From JAGQRJ01 sp041402045 (lineage in GTDB: Bacteria; Planctomycetota; J058): a stretch of DNA of 64,000 nucleotides. This document shows, piece after piece, positions 50,260 to 59,335 of this stretch. Every line of letters begins with the position of its first letter. Positions within the stretch are counted from its first letter, which is position 1. A model generated the notes under the pieces. The model was given only the letters and a program-made list of their open reading frames with translations, made no database searches and was not told where the DNA came from. Position numbers and translations under genes: made by a program. The stretch covers positions 1-64,000 of the forward strand of contig JAWKSZ010000016.1 of assembly GCA_041402045.1 (NCBI GenBank), in the 5' to 3' direction.

Positions 50260-51030
50260 ATGAGCGACGAGGGCCTGCGCGAGCTCGAACGCCGCTGGAG
50301 ACAGTCCGGCGCGGACGAGGACGGCGCGGCGTGGTTCGGCGCGCGGCTGCGCGCCGGCGAGCTCTCCTCGTGCGAGCTGCGGCTGCAGGCGTCCTTGGGC
50401 GACTCGGCGGCACGGCTGGCCTACGGGCGCGACCCGCAGCTCGACGACGCCCACGCCAGCGCGGCGGAGGAGGCCCTGGCGCGCCTGCGCCAGGCCGGGG
50501 GCATGCTGCACCACGAGCTGTGGGAGCCCGCGGGCCTCGAGGGCGCGGCGGGGCACGAGCTCGTGGCCCGGGCGACGGCGGCGGCGTTCTGCCACCCCGG
50601 CCCGGGGCCGTCCCTCGCGCAGGACCCGAGCTACGCCGGGGAGCCGATCGAGGTCGCCGCGTTCTACGGCGAGCGCTACGACGCGGTCAGCCACGAGCTG
50701 CGCTTCTACACCCCGCAGGGGTTGCTGCCGGCGGCGGAGGCCGACGCCGTGTTCGCCGACCACGTGGGCTCCTGGGGCTGGACCCCGCTCCCGGGCTACG
50801 CCGAGTGCTTCTGCAGTCCGCCCCACGGGCTGAGCCTGCGCCGGGCGCAGGTGACCCGCCTGTTCGCCGAGGTCAACGCCTGCCTGTGGGGCGCCAGCGG
50901 GCCTCGCGAGGTCTACGCCTGGGCCACCCCCTGGCGCGACACGACCTCCGGGGGCAGCTACCTGTGGTCGGTGCGCCCCCACGCCGAAGACCAGGCCTGG
51001 GTCGGGGTGGCCTACGCCGCCGACGACTGA
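50260..51030 (+). CDS. Hypothetical protein with LRELERRW N-terminal domain
   Basis: 256 residues from the ATG at 50260. Residues 4-58 (GLRELERRWRQSGADEDGAA then LRAGELSSCELRLQASLGDSA) align with the N-terminus of the protein at 40303, defining a shared helical module. Residues 110-256 form a different alpha/beta domain (PGYAECFCSPPHGLSLRRAQ, EVYAWATPWRDTTSGG). No signal peptide or membrane helix. It is divergent from the pseudokinase-FHA gene, sharing a short promoter space of about 35 bp. Function unknown. Confidence 0.65.
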   Translation: MSDEGLRELERRWRQSGADEDGAAWFGARLRAGELSSCELRLQASLGDSAARLAYGRDPQLDDAHASAAEEALARLRQAGGMLHHELWEPAGLEGAAGHELVARATAAAFCHPGPGPSLAQDPSYAGEPIEVAAFYGERYDAVSHELRFYTPQGLLPAAEADAVFADHVGSWGWTPLPGYAECFCSPPHGLSLRRAQVTRLFAEVNACLWGASGPREVYAWATPWRDTTSGGSYLWSVRPHAEDQAWVGVAYAADD

Positions 51031-51125
51031 GCGGAGCCGGCGAGCTGCGGTGCGCGCGCTGCGCGCTCGGGATCGCGCGCCGCCGTGCAGGGAAATGCTA
51101 TACCTCCTGACCTTCAGGAGGTCCC

Positions 51126-53183
51126 ATGATCCGCACGCCCACTGCCCTCGCGCTGGCCCTGGCGCTGGCGACCCCGGCGCTCGCCCAGTCCGACGCCCTG
51201 CGCCGGGATATCGACTTCGCCCGCGAGAAGGTCTACCCCGCGCTGGTGAACATTTCGGTCGTGGTCAAGCAGTACAGCGGCGGCCGCAGCGAGCGCGGCC
51301 TGGGGGCGGGCTCGGGGGTGATCGTGAGCCCGGCGGGCCACGTGCTCACGAACTTCCACGTCGCCGGGCACACCACCCGGATCGTGTGCACCCTGCCCTC
51401 CGGCGAGCGCCTGCGCGCGAAGGTCCTGGCCCACGACCCGCTGACCGACCTCAGCGTGCTCAAGCTCGACCTCGAGGGCCGCTCCAGCACCCGCCCGCTG
51501 CCCTTCGCGACCCTCGGCAAATCCGGCGACCTGCGCGTGGGCGACTACGTGCTCGCCATGGGCAACCCCATGGGGCTCTCGTCGTCGTTGACCCTGGGCG
51601 TGGTGGCCAACACCGCGCGGGTGTTCACCAACTTCGCCGGGACCGAGCTCGAGGAAATGGACCTGGGCGAGGGCGAGGTCACGGGCCTGTTCACCCGCTG
51701 GCTGCAGCACGACGCGCTGATCCTCCCGGGCAACTCCGGCGGGCCCCTGGTCAACCTGCGCGGCGAGGTGATCGGGATCAACGAGCTCGGCGGCGGCGGC
51801 ATGGGCTTCGCGATCCCCTCCGACCTCGCGAGCAAGATCCTGAACCAGGTCCTGACCCTGGGCGAGGTGCGCCGCGGCTGGCTGGGCTTCTCGGTCATGC
51901 CCCTCAGCCACGAGGAGCGGCTGACCGGCGCGCTCGTGTCCTCGGTGATCCCGGGCTCCCCCGCCGACGTGGCCGGCGTCCAGGCCGGGGACGTGGTGAC
52001 CCTGGTCGGCGGCGACGAGGTCAGCGTGCGCTTCCTGGAGCAGGTCCCCGCGCTCTACCAGCGGATCGCCGAGCTCGTCCCGGGGCAGACCGTGAACCTC
52101 CTGATCGAGCGCGAGGTCGAGGGCAAGTGGGTCAAGCACACCCTGACCTGCCCGGTGGCGCGCATGGAGCCCTTCCTCGGCGACCAGGTCGAGGCCCGGG
52201 GCGGGATCACCGTGCGCGAGATCACCGCGCCCATGGCGCTCGTGCGCCGCTACCCCGACGTCAAGGGCGTGCTCGTCACCGGGCTGCGCCCGGGCAAGGC
52301 CTTCGAGGAGGCCAAGCCGCCGATCCGGCCCTCCGACGTGATCCTCAGCGTGGGCGACGCCACGATCGACGGCCTCAAGGGCTTCAAGGCCGCCCTCGAC
52401 GCGCACCAGGGCGAGGAGGTCGTGGTCAGCTACCGCCGCGGGCAGGAGCTGCTCATGACGGTCGTCGACCTCGAGGAGGACGAGCCCAAGCAGCAGGGCG
52501 GCGAGCTGCGCAAGGCCTGGCTCGGCGTGCAGACCCAGGTCCTGACCACCCCCCTGGCCAAGGCCCTGGGGATCGAGGGCACCCGCGGGTTCCGCGTGAC
52601 CCAGGTCCTGCCCACGACCGAGGCCGAGAAGGCCGGGTTGAAGGCGGGCGACGTGATCACCGCGATCGACGGCGAGGAGCTCGAGGCCTACCGCCTGCGC
52701 GACGCCCGTGAGCTCAAGGTCGCGATCGAGGACCTCCCGATCGGCGAGTCGGTCACGCTCACGATCGTGCCCAACGGCGCCAAGCAGCCCAAGGACCTCA
52801 CGGTCGTGCTCCAGGAGTCGCCGGCCACGGCGTCCGACGTCGAGGTGGCCCACGACGACTTCTTCGAGGTCGCCGTGCGCGAGCTGACCTTCATGGACCG
52901 CGTGCGCTACCAGTGGTCGCCGACCCAACAGGGCGTGCTCGTGACCGAGGCCACCAGCGGGAGCTGGGCCCAGGTCGCCGGGCTGCGGCTCAACGACCTG
53001 CTGGTCGAGGTCAACGGCATGCAGCTCGCCAGCGCGGCCGACTTCGAGGCCGCCATGCAGAAGATCCAAGAGGAGCGGCCGGACGTCGTGCGCATGTTCG
53101 TGCGCCGACGCCACCGCACTCAGTTCGTGTTCGTCGAGCCGGAGTGGGACGAGCCCGCCCCGCACACCCCCACCGGAGAGTGA
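51126..53183 (+). CDS. Periplasmic HtrA/DegP-type serine protease with several PDZ domains
   Basis: 685 residues with a strong AGGAGGT site before the ATG. Signal peptide 1-20 (ALATPALAQ). Trypsin-like domain with the complete triad H78 (TNFHV), D108 (DLSVLKL) and S204 (GNSGGPL). Three or four PDZ-like modules follow: about 255-345 (SSVIPGSPADVAGVQAGDVV), 355-450, 465-560 (LPTTEAEKAGLKAGDVITAI) and 580-670 (WAQVAGLRLNDLLVEVNG). Most DegP-type proteins have two PDZ domains, so this is long. Role: degradation or chaperoning of envelope proteins. It is followed 4 bp later by a triad-less paralogue. Confidence 0.9.
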   Translation: MIRTPTALALALALATPALAQSDALRRDIDFAREKVYPALVNISVVVKQYSGGRSERGLGAGSGVIVSPAGHVLTNFHVAGHTTRIVCTLPSGERLRAKVLAHDPLTDLSVLKLDLEGRSSTRPLPFATLGKSGDLRVGDYVLAMGNPMGLSSSLTLGVVANTARVFTNFAGTELEEMDLGEGEVTGLFTRWLQHDALILPGNSGGPLVNLRGEVIGINELGGGGMGFAIPSDLASKILNQVLTLGEVRRGWLGFSVMPLSHEERLTGALVSSVIPGSPADVAGVQAGDVVTLVGGDEVSVRFLEQVPALYQRIAELVPGQTVNLLIEREVEGKWVKHTLTCPVARMEPFLGDQVEARGGITVREITAPMALVRRYPDVKGVLVTGLRPGKAFEEAKPPIRPSDVILSVGDATIDGLKGFKAALDAHQGEEVVVSYRRGQELLMTVVDLEEDEPKQQGGELRKAWLGVQTQVLTTPLAKALGIEGTRGFRVTQVLPTTEAEKAGLKAGDVITAIDGEELEAYRLRDARELKVAIEDLPIGESVTLTIVPNGAKQPKDLTVVLQESPATASDVEVAHDDFFEVAVRELTFMDRVRYQWSPTQQGVLVTEATSGSWAQVAGLRLNDLLVEVNGMQLASAADFEAAMQKIQEERPDVVRMFVRRRHRTQFVFVEPEWDEPAPHTPTGE

Positions 53184-53187
53184 CCCC

Positions 53188-54081
53188 ATGCTGTTCCGCA
53201 CCGCCGTCGCCGCCCTCGCGGCGCTGACCCTCACCCCCTGGGCCGTCGCCGACGACGCCGGGGCTGCCCTCAAGGCGCTGCTCGAGCAGCGCGCGCCCTC
53301 GATCGTGACCGTGCGTTGCGTGATCAAGACCGAGATCTCGGTCATGGGGCAGAGCCAGGACCAGGAGTCCCGCGCCAACATTCCCGGCGTCGTGGTCGAC
53401 GCGTCGGGGCTGGTCATGATCTCGGGCTCCACGATCAACGGGGGCAAGATCCGCGAAATGCTCGCGGGCATGGTCCCCCCGGACCAGGAGCTGGACCTCA
53501 AGATCACCCCCAGCGAGATCAAGGTCGTGATCGAGGGCGACGACAAGGAGTACGAGGGGTTCATTGCCGCCAGCGACGCGCGGCTGGACCTGGCCTTCGT
53601 GCAGATCGAGGGCCTCGGCGAGCGCACGCTCACCGCCGTCGACTTCGCCGGCGACCAGCGCCCGGAGATCGGGCAGCAGGTCGTGGGCCTCTCCCGCCTG
53701 GGTGAGGGCTTCGACTACGCCCCGCACTTCGAGCTGGGTCGGGTGAACGGCAAGATCAAGAAGCCGCGCACCGCCTGGACCGTCGAGGGCGTCGAAATGG
53801 CCGGGCTGCCGGTGTTCGGCCTCGACGGCGCGCCGCTCGGCGTCATGACCCTCGTCAGCTCCGGGGTGAAGCCCGACGGCGGCGGCGGCATGTTCGGCGG
53901 CATGTTCGGCGACGAGAGCGACCCCCCGATCATTCCCGCGGTCGTGACCAACAAGGTCGTGCGCGGCGTGATCCAGCAGGCCAAGGCCCGCGCGGTCGAG
54001 GTCGCCCGCGAGCGCGCCGGCGGCGGCGAGGCCCCCCCGCAGGAGGAGACCCCCGCCACCCCCGAGGACGAGGATCAGTAA
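53188..54081 (+). CDS. Secreted trypsin-fold paralogue lacking the catalytic triad
   Basis: 297 residues, signal peptide 1-21 (TLTPWAVADD). The order of strands follows the HtrA protease domain of the preceding gene: APSIVTVRCVIKT, PGVVVDASGLVMISGS where the catalytic His would be, ARLDLAFVQIE with the Asp, and GVEMAGLPVFGLDGAPLGVM in place of GNSGGPL. His and Ser are therefore missing, and the C-terminus has no PDZ but a Gly-rich loop and an acidic tail. It may scaffold or regulate the active protease. The 4-bp spacing indicates one transcript. Confidence 0.75.
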   Translation: MLFRTAVAALAALTLTPWAVADDAGAALKALLEQRAPSIVTVRCVIKTEISVMGQSQDQESRANIPGVVVDASGLVMISGSTINGGKIREMLAGMVPPDQELDLKITPSEIKVVIEGDDKEYEGFIAASDARLDLAFVQIEGLGERTLTAVDFAGDQRPEIGQQVVGLSRLGEGFDYAPHFELGRVNGKIKKPRTAWTVEGVEMAGLPVFGLDGAPLGVMTLVSSGVKPDGGGGMFGGMFGDESDPPIIPAVVTNKVVRGVIQQAKARAVEVARERAGGGEAPPQEETPATPEDEDQ

Positions 54082-54117
54082 GGATCCGACCTCACCCTGC
54101 TCGACCCGCGCGTCACC

Positions 54118-54374
54118 CGTTGTTGCAACGGGCGACGAGCGGGTCGAGTTGCTTGTACGGCGTTGGGGTCACGGGTTACGTGCGCGTCGACCGCGCGTAG
54201 GACGTTGGGGCAACGGACGACGAGTGAGTCGACCTGCTCGTAGGCCGTTGGGGCAACGGATGACGAGCGAGTCGACCTGCGTGTAATCCGTTGGGGTAAC
54301 GGATTACGAGTGGGTCGACCTACTCGTAATCCCATGGACTAACGGGTGTTGAGTCATTCGACCGGCTCGCGGTC
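54118..54374. repeat. Six-copy 43-bp tandem array of palindromic units
   Basis: Units start at 54118, 54161, 54203, 54246, 54289 and 54332; five are 43 bp and one 42 bp. Consensus opens CGTTGGGGYAACGGAYKACG and continues AGYGRGTCGACCTGCTCGTA. Each unit holds two hairpins: around GTCGAC (TACGAGT...ACTCGTA) and across unit boundaries (GTAATCCGTT with AACGGATTAC). Arms differ between units but stay largely complementary, most clearly in units 4-5. It begins 37 bp after the paralogue's stop. A minus-strand ORF over it (54075-54335) is judged accidental. Confidence 0.85.
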
Positions 54375-54427
54375 GCTCGCGTGCCCCAGCGGGAGGAGCT
54401 TTTCACCGCACAGGGCCAAGCGGGTAG

Positions 54428-54685
54428 ATGCTTTTCACCGCAAAGGACGCAAAGGACGCAAAGGAGCGCAAAGGCTGGCAGGTCCAGACGTGGCCAAGGA
54501 GACCCCTGGAGTGCGTGGACTCGGCTCGCGACGACGTTCAAGGTAGCTCCGCCCAGGTCCGACCTGGCGGAGCCAGACCTCAACTCTTTCGGCTATCGCG
54601 GCAAACCTCTGCCACAGCCGACCTTTGCGTTCCTTTGCGTCCTTTGCGCCCTTTGCGGTCCAAGAACATCTGCCCGCCCTCGCCC
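54428..54685. repeat. Inverted pair of CGCAAAGGA repeat tracts
   Basis: The left tract (about 54428-54476) reads GATGCTTTTCACCGCAAAGG and repeats ACGCAAAGG three times. The right tract (about 54620-54675) is the reverse complement form, CCTTTGCGTCCTTTGCGCCC and TTTGCGGTCCAAGAACATCT. Between them are about 140 bp without a supported gene. Similar CGCAAAGG tracts are widespread intergenic elements in bacteria. With the 43-bp array this accounts for most of the 717-bp gene-free gap 54082-54798. Confidence 0.65.
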
Positions 54686-54798
54686 TGCGAGGGGCTCTTT
54701 GAATCTCGGCACGGCCTTCGCCCACGGGCGCGAATCCTCAGAGCCCCCCCTGTATGGCACTCTGCCGATGTGCGCCAAGGCGGAGCGGCGCTCGCGCG

Positions 54799-55794
54799 TC
54801 AGCTCAGCCACTGGGTGAGCAGGGAGATCCGCTTGCCGTGGCCCTCGCCGGTGACGCCGTCGAGCTGCAGCGTGCCCTGCTTGCGCTTGTAGCGGTAAAG
54901 CACGCTCCACACCGGGTAGAAGGTCAGGCTCAGGGCCGGCTGCACGCCAGCGCACGTCGAGGCGCAGGACCCGCTCGAGCAGGGTCCGCTCGAGCTCGGC
55001 GGCGGCCTCGGCGCGCATGCGGTCGTAGGCGGAGCAGCGGCTCGAGCTCGGGCTCGAACACGCGCTCGTAGTCGGCCTCGCCCAGGGGCCGTCGAGCAGG
55101 CGCAGGGCACCTTCTGCTTCCAGGGTTCGCCCAGGGCGCGGTAGAGCGGCTCGGTGCCCTCGGGGTCCGCCGCGCGCAGGCTCACGCTGATCGGCTGCTG
55201 GAAGTCGCGCTGGACGTCGTTCCACACCGTGTAGGGCTCGGAGTCGACCTCGGTCTGCCAGTCGCCGCCGCCCTGGCCGTCGGAGACGAAGCGCTTGTGG
55301 CTCACGCTGCGGTAGTGGGTCTGCGAGACCTGCCCCTGCACGTGGCCCTTGGCCTCGGCGAAGAAGCGCCACACCGGGACCCAGAACAGGGTGCGCTCCA
55401 GCACCTGGAGCTGGGTCGCAATGTCCCGGGCCTTGAACCAGCGCCCCTCGAGCCAGGTCTTGACCCGCTCGTCCACGGCCTCGAGGGGGACCGTGTTCTC
55501 GGCGACCTGGTAGTGCGGGTCCTTGTAGCTCGCGAACTCGATCGTGCAGTCGTGGCAGTAGCGGCTGCCCAAGGGGTTCAGCGCGGCGCACTCGGGGCAA
55601 GGGAGCAAGAGCGGCTTCGTGCACTGCACGCAGTGCTTGGCGTGGGGCGGGTTGCCCGCGCCGCAGCCCTGGCACGCCGACTGGAAGCCCTCGGCGGTCA
55701 GGACGTGGCTGGAGCCGCAGAAGGCGCAGGTCAAGCTCCCCTCGGGGAGCGGGGCGGCGCAGTTGAGGCATGCCTTGCTGACGAGTGAGCCCAT
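54799..55794 (-). CDS. Triple zinc-ribbon protein, internal frameshift
   Basis: ATG at 55794. Three zinc ribbons occupy the first ~95 residues: C9-x2-C12...C23-x2-C26, then QGCG...CVQC, then CPEC...CHDC. A longer soluble domain follows with TLFWVPVWRFFAEAKGHV and TVWNDVQRDFQQPISVSL. Between about 55120 and 54950 the frame is off: the natural reading (ALRLLDGP, YDRMRAEAAAELERTLLERV, LRLDVRWRAAG) is in another frame, and the last 40 residues (LTFYPVWSVLYRYKRKQGTL) return to the first. Two or more indels. Divergent from the gene at 55832. Confidence 0.65.
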   Translation of the reverse strand: MGSLVSKACLNCAAPLPEGSLTCAFCGSSHVLTAEGFQSACQGCGAGNPPHAKHCVQCTKPLLLPCPECAALNPLGSRYCHDCTIEFASYKDPHYQVAENTVPLEAVDERVKTWLEGRWFKARDIATQLQVLERTLFWVPVWRFFAEAKGHVQGQVSQTHYRSVSHKRFVSDGQGGGDWQTEVDSEPYTVWNDVQRDFQQPISVSLRAADPEGTEPLYRALGEPWKQKVPCACSTAPGRGRLRARVRARARAAAPPTTACAPRPPPSSSGPCSSGSCASTCAGVQPALSLTFYPVWSVLYRYKRKQGTLQLDGVTGEGHGKRISLLTQWLS

Positions 55795-55831
55795 GCGGTC
55801 TACGATACCCGACCCCTTGCAGGAGGTCCCC

Positions 55832-56871
55832 ATGCTTCAACGTTGGATCGCGCTGTCCCTGATCGCCATGACCGTCGCTGCGGCCGACGACTTCGCTCCG
55901 TTTTCCCCGGTCGAGGGCTGGGAGAAGCAGGGGCTCGCGGCGGGGGGCGAGGGCGCGGAGAACGCGGCTCGCGCGAGCTTCGAGTGGTTGGCGTCTCAGC
56001 AGCGCGAGGACGGCTCCTGGGCCAGCCCCGAGGGCGAGCACGACGTCGCCACCACCGCGCTGGTGGCGTTGGCCTTCTTGGGCGAGGGGCACACCCACCG
56101 CTTCGGCGAGCACAAGCGCACCGTCAACGGAGCGCTGCGCTACCTCAGGGCGCGCAAGGCGCCGGAGGGCAAGCTCGGCTGGCTCGACGCGGCCGTGCGC
56201 TGCTGGGCGCTGGCCGAGGCCTACGCGGTCTCCCGGGACTTCACCCTCAAGCCCCACGTCGAGGGCGCGCGCGACGCGCTCCTGGCGCTGCGCGGCGCGG
56301 ACGGCGGCTGGGGCAACGGGCCCGACGCCGCGTCGAACACCCTGGCTAAGCCACGACCTACGGCGTGCTCGCGCTGAAGGCGGTCAAGACCGCGGACGTG
56401 TCGAGGACAGGGCCTTCGAGCACGCCCGCGCCGGTGCTCGAGGCCCGCACCGCCGAGGACGGCGCCGCCGAGTTCTGCGCGCCTGGGGACGCCTCGTCCC
56501 TGGCGCTGGGCAAGGTCGCGCCGCGGGTGCCGCTGTTCACCGCGAGGCAGCGCGATCGCGCGGATCTTCTGCGGCGAGCGCCGCTCGACCCCGAGCCTGC
56601 GCGGCGCGTCGGCGATCCTCAGCGAGCCGGGCTGGGGACCGACGCCCCGCTCTACGAGTTCCTCGCGTCCTACGCTCAGTTCCAGTTCGGCGGGAAGGCG
56701 TGGGACGCCTGGATGCCCGCGCTGGAGGCGACGCGCTCGCCGGCGCCGCGCGCGGGCAGCTCCTGGAAGGCCTGCGGCCTGGTCGGCGCGCTGTGCGGCG
56801 ACGCCGGGACCACGGCGGCGCGGACGTTGGCCCTCGGGATCGTGAGCCGCTACCGCCGGGCCATGCGCTAG
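55832..56871 (+). pseudogene. Secreted prenyltransferase/squalene-cyclase-repeat protein, frameshifted
   Basis: ATG with AGGAGGT upstream and a signal peptide (IALSLIAMTVAAA). Alpha/alpha-toroid repeats are clear: ASFEWLASQQREDGSWASPE, VATTALVALAFLGEG, LLALRGADGGWGNGPDAASN and TLATTYGVLALKAVK after a one-base jump near 56345. The C-terminal part is again readable in another frame (LYEFLASYAQFQFGGKAWDA then GIVSRYRRAMR) to TAG at 56869-56871. Several indels lie between 56345 and 56640. Such secreted proteins are frequent in Planctomycetota; substrate unknown. The stop shares CTAG with the convergent gene. Confidence 0.58.
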
Positions 56872-57888
56872 CGGTCGGCGTAGGCGAAGGCCAGGGCGCT
56901 GCACGAAGCTCGGGACGTCGACCTCGCGCAGCTCGACCTCGCCGAAGGCGTCGCGCGAACCCCGTCGAGCACCACGTCGAGCCGGGCGCGGTCCTCGAGC
57001 AGGCCCGAGCCGCACTGCAGCGACCGGCCCCGGGTCCAGGGACTTCTTGATCAGGGGCAGCACCGGGCCGTAGTCGCCGAAGGTCAGCGGCGCGTCGAGG
57101 TCGTAGACGATCAGGTCAATGTTCTCGGCGCGGTCGCGGAGGTAGGCGAAGGCGTCGCCGTAGCGGATCGAGGCCCAGGGGTCGTCGAGCACGCCGCCCA
57201 CGACCTCGGGGAAGTATCGCGCCTACGTCGACGACCTCGCGGTCGATCTCGATCATGAGCACCTTCTCCACCCCGGCCGCGAGCAGCTCGCCTGCGACAC
57301 CGCAGTCGCCGCCGCCGAGGACCATGGCCCGCCACCAGCCCCGGGCGGCAGGCTCCGGCCACGAAGCCCTGGGTGTAGGCGCGCTCGTCGGAGCTCGAGA
57401 TCTGGGTCTCGCCGTTCAAGAACAGCGCCCGAACAGGGGTGCTCGCCGACCTGGATCCGCTGGTGAGGGGTCTGGCGGTCGAGCACGTGGCGCACGAACA
57501 ACAGCCCCTGAGGCATGAAGGGCGCAGGCGCGGAGGGCGGCGCCCGGCGCCTGAGGTGACCGCGGTCGGGCGGACCAGGGTCGTGGCGCCTCGAGCGCCT
57601 GCACGCCCCGAGAGGGTCATGAGCTCGACCTCGAGCCGGGACGCGGCGCCGTCGAGGGCCCAGCGCCCTTGGAGCGCAGGGCCGCCGAGCTCGGGCGTCT
57701 CACCGGTCGCCCGCGCGTCGAGGTCGGCGAGCAGCGGGTGGTCGAGCAGCGCCAGGGCGCGGGCGGCGGGCAGCTCGGGGTGCCCGGTCAGGCCGAGGAT
57801 GACCCTCGTGCCCCACCCGCGTCTCGCCCAGCCACAGCTCCACCGCGTCGACTCCCGTCGCCCCGGCGCCCGCCGAGAAGCGCGCCAC
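56868..57888 (-). pseudogene. Spermidine synthase-like methyltransferase-fold protein, frameshifted
   Basis: Across frames: an N-terminal domain (FSAGAGATGVDAVELWLGET, ALLDHPLLADLDARATGETP, SRLEVELMTLSGRAG), then QGLLFVRHVLDRQTPHQRIQ and ALFLNGETQISSSDERAYTQ (the polyamine aminopropyltransferase active-site entry), VLGGGDCGVAGELLAAGVEK and VLMIEIDREVVDV (nucleotide-binding loop and acidic residue), DPWASIRYGDAFAYLRDRAE, DLIVYDLDAP, and a C-terminus ending ALAFAYADR. At least six indels. Putrescine-to-spermidine transfer is the family reaction; the N-terminal domain is not recognised. The GTG at 57888 is a plausible start. Confidence 0.58.
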
Positions 57889-57914
57889 GTTGCAGACTCC
57901 GCGCTGAACCAGAT

Positions 57915-57989
57915 TTCACGATTCTGAGCGGGCGTGGCTCTGGGAGGGCCCTTCGCGGGCGGCGGCGCGCGCCCGCTCAGGATCGTGAA
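57915..57989. repeat. Long hairpin of 20-bp inverted repeats
   Basis: TTCACGATTCTGAGCGGGCG (57915-57934) pairs with CGCCCGCTCAGGATCGTGAA (57970-57989), 19 of 20 positions, loop 35 nt. A partial third copy (CCGCTCAGAATCG) lies at 58123-58135. It sits upstream of the spermidine-synthase-like gene, in the 57889-58237 gap that otherwise has no supported gene. Confidence 0.7.
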
Positions 57990-58237
57990 TCGGGTGTGCA
58001 GCGCCTCGTCCAGCCGCCTGAGGGCCTCCGTTCGATCGAGCACGAAGGTATCCGGCGGAGCCAGGGATCGCTGAAAGGGCTCGCGATCCGTCGCTACGCC
58101 GGGGCGCGTGCGCGTTCTTCGGCCGCTCAGAATCGCGAGACTTCGTGTAGGGAGCTTCCCCCAGGTTTGCTAGGCTAGCCGCAGGAGAAGAGGCCGAGCC
58201 TGCGGCCCCGCGCAGCGCGGCAGGCGGGGAGTGAGTC

Positions 58238-58621
58238 ATGAGCGACGCCAACGAGCGGCGGTTGAGCTGGAGCGAGTTTTGGCCCTTCTACCTGGGTGGC
58301 ACCGGGACCGGACGAATCAGGTCCTGCACGCCCTAAGGGGTCCCTGGCAGGGCTGAGCTGCCTCGCGGCGGCGATCACCCTGCAGAACCCGTGGTTCGTG
58401 CTCGCGGGCCTCGTGGCCGGCTACGGCTGCGCGGATCGAGCACTTCGTGTTCGAGAAGAACCGGCCCGCCACCTTCAAGTGCACCCCCGCTGAAGTCCTT
58501 CCTCAGCGACTGGCGCCTGCTGAGCCTGGTGCTCACCGGCCGCGTCGGTCGCGCGGTCGCCGAGCTCGACGCGCCCCCGGTGGCCGAGCCCCAGCGCCAG
58601 GTCGAGCAGCAGCCCGTCTAG
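58238..58621 (+). pseudogene. DUF962/Mpo1-like membrane protein, frameshifted
   Basis: ATG at 58238 opens RRLSWSEFWPFYLGG, the standard DUF962 lead. In other frames follow TNQVLHAL, then SLAGLSCLAAAITLQNPWFV and LAGLVAGYGCA, IEHFVFEKNRPATFK, and LKSFLSDWRLLSLVLTGR, ending at TAG 58619-58621. The overall length (384 nt, 127 residues) is right for the family, so indels compensate. Yeast Mpo1, in this family, is an iron-dependent dioxygenase of fatty-acid alpha-oxidation; bacterial members are not well defined. Confidence 0.62.
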
Positions 58622-58633
58622 CGGAGGCCCCCA

Positions 58634-59333
58634 GTGCGCGAGTTCGCCGGACGACACGTGGCGGTGTGCGGAGGCACCGGAGCCCTGGGGACCGCCACGA
58701 TCGAGCTGCTCCTGGCCCAGGGCGCGGTGTGCCACGTGCCCGTCCACGACGCCGACGAGCTCGCGCGCTTCCCGTTCACCGACCACGAGCGGGTGCACCT
58801 GACCCAGGGCGTGGACCTGGGCCAGGAGGACGCGGCCCGCGGGTTCTTCGCCGGGCTCCCCGAGCTGTGGGCCCTCGCTCCAGCTCGTGCGGAGGCACCT
58901 TCCCGCGCAGGTCCCCTGCTCGAGACCTCCCTCGCCGACCTGCGGGGTCAGCTCGAGCTGAACCTGGTCACCTGCTTCCTCGCTGCCGCGAGGCGGCGCG
59001 CCGCTTCCGCGCCTCGGGGCACGGCGGGCGCCTGGTCCGGCGTCGCCGCGCGGCCGGCGCTGGCGCCGACCGGCGGGCTCTGCGCCTACGCCGCGAGCAA
59101 GGCCGCGGTGGCGAACCCTGACCCAAGAGCCTGGCGGTCGAGCTGGCCGAGCGAGATCTGGGTCAACGCGGTGGTGCCCGGAGTGCTCGACACCCCGGCC
59201 AACCGCGCGGGCATGCCCCAGGCCGACGCGGGGGCCTGGCCTCGGTGGGCGAGGGTGGCGGAGACCGTGGTACCTCGCCTCGCCGCGCAACCGCGCGACC
59301 TGCGGCGCTCGTCCCGTCTACGGGCGGAGCTGA
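58634..59333 (+). pseudogene. Short-chain dehydrogenase/reductase, frameshifted
   Basis: GTG at 58634. GRHVAVCGGTGALGTATIEL (TGxxxGxG variant GGTGALG), LNLVTCFLAA, AARPALAPTGGLCAYAASKA (Y-x3-K) and WVNAVVPGVLDTPANRAGMP are SDR blocks. Frame changes occur near 58880, 58985, 59030 and 59115 and at the very end, where VPVYGRS is expected before TGA 59331-59333. Total 700 nt, net one-base change. It follows the DUF962 gene by 12 bp, and the pair may form one transcript. Confidence 0.62.
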
Positions 59334-59335
59334 GC

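Noticed and set aside
54075..54335. Minus-strand ORF of 86 codons over the 43-bp array
   Set aside because: The repeat unit is not a multiple of three, so successive units are read in different frames and no repeated peptide results. No ribosome-binding site was seen.
54118..54374. CRISPR array
   Set aside because: Units are contiguous without spacers, each unit is itself palindromic and variable, and there are no cas genes nearby.
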